DNA of 6,495 nt from an uncultured Selenomonadales bacterium (GTDB lineage Bacteria; Bacillota; Negativicutes; Selenomonadales; Selenomonadaceae), in the NCBI GenBank assembly GCA_947305445.1, contig CAMZDU010000063.1:1-6495 (forward strand). The letters are read 5' to 3'. Shown one piece after another: positions 5,992 through 6,495 of this stretch. Each line of letters opens with the position of its first letter. The stretch's first letter is position 1. The translations under genes were made by a program, and so were the position numbers. The notes under the pieces were generated by a model. The model did not search any database. It was given only the letters and a program-made list of their open reading frames with translations, and was not told the DNA's origin.

Positions 5992-6495
5992 GTGGGTATT
6001 AAATCTTTCAAGCCGTACACGCCCGGACGCCGTCACATGACAGTTTCAACGTTCGAGGAAATTACGACTGACAAGCCCGAAAAATCGTTGCTCGCTCCGC
6101 TGAAAAAACACGGCGGCCGTAATCAGCAGGGACGATTGACGGTTCGTCATCAAGGCGGCGGCCACAAGCGTCGCTATCGTATCATCGACTTCAAGCGCAA
6201 CAAAGACGGCATTCCCGCCAAAGTCGCCACGATTGAATACGATCCGAACCGCAGTGCGCGCATTGCCCTGCTCCATTACGTTGACGGAGAGAAACGTTAC
6301 ATCCTCGCGCCAAACGGTTTAAAGGTCGGCGACAAAGTTGAGTCCGGCTCCGAAGCCGACATCAAGACCGGCAACGCTCTGCCGCTGAAAAATATTCCCG
6401 TCGGCACGATGATTCACAATATCGAACTTAAAATCGGCAAGGGTGGACAGCTCGTTCGCAGTGCCGGCGTTGCGGCTCAGCTTATGGCCAAAGAG
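5992..6495 (+). CDS. rplB: 50S ribosomal protein L2, 3'-truncated by the window edge
   Basis: One of the most conserved large-subunit proteins; it binds 23S rRNA and is required for subunit association and peptidyl transfer. The first 168 of about 275 residues are present and the frame is open to the last base. The N-terminal [24 protein letters not shown] is followed by the RNA-binding block [29 protein letters not shown] and then [30 protein letters not shown]. The segment [20 protein letters not shown] begins the central beta-barrel. The region with the conserved peptidyl-transferase-associated His lies beyond the window. The GTG start is supported by AAAGGAGGT. It follows rplW after 30 bases and would normally be followed by rpsS and rplV. 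Confidence 0.97.
   Translation, partial: MGIKSFKPYTPGRRHMTVSTFEEITTDKPEKSLLAPLKKHGGRNQQGRLTVRHQGGGHKRRYRIIDFKRNKDGIPAKVATIEYDPNRSARIALLHYVDGEKRYILAPNGLKVGDKVESGSEADIKTGNALPLKNIPVGTMIHNIELKIGKGGQLVRSAGVAAQLMAKE

Overview
The window is a stretch of the bacterial str/S10 translation-machinery region, all on the + strand. It holds the 3' part of fusA (EF-G), then tuf (EF-Tu), a small gene for a predicted exported protein, and the head of the S10 ribosomal-protein operon: rpsJ, rplC, rplD, rplW and the first 168 codons of rplB. Both ends are cut inside genes (fusA lacks its N-terminus, rplB its C-terminus). The gene order, the near-perfect AGGAGG ribosome binding sites and the TTG/GTG starts suggest a Bacillota (Firmicutes) genome. 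The wording of EF-G and the style of the small exported protein make the class Negativicutes my best guess, but that rests on memory of family sequences, not on a search.

Layout. 1-2026 is EF-G. 2027-2152 is a spacer dominated by a 30-bp-arm imperfect inverted repeat built from 7-nt units. 2153-3358 is EF-Tu. 3359-3516 is a second AT-rich spacer, again with 7-nt periodicity and a strand switch in the middle, partly bracketed by a 14-bp imperfect direct repeat. 3517-3891 encodes a 124-residue protein with a clear signal peptide. 3892-4056 carries a strong sigma70-type promoter (TTGAAT, 17 bp, extended TGCTATAAT) and a roughly 120-nt structured leader. 4057-6495 is the tightly packed S10 operon.

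How the genes work together. EF-Tu delivers aminoacyl-tRNA and EF-G drives translocation. S10, L3, L4, L23 and L2 are ribosomal subunits co-transcribed for balanced assembly. The S10 leader has several mutually exclusive pairings and a hairpin abutting the rpsJ Shine-Dalgarno, as expected of a site for autogenous control, although no ligand can be assigned from sequence alone. No good terminator was seen between tuf and the S10 promoter, so read-through from the str side may also contribute.

The core genes look ordinary. The unusual material is in the spacers: two differently worded 7-nt-phased inverted arrays on either side of tuf, the exported-protein gene placed between tuf and the S10 operon, and the S10 leader with a 24-codon open frame whose stop overlaps the rpsJ Shine-Dalgarno. 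I did not find evidence for a wholly new biological system.
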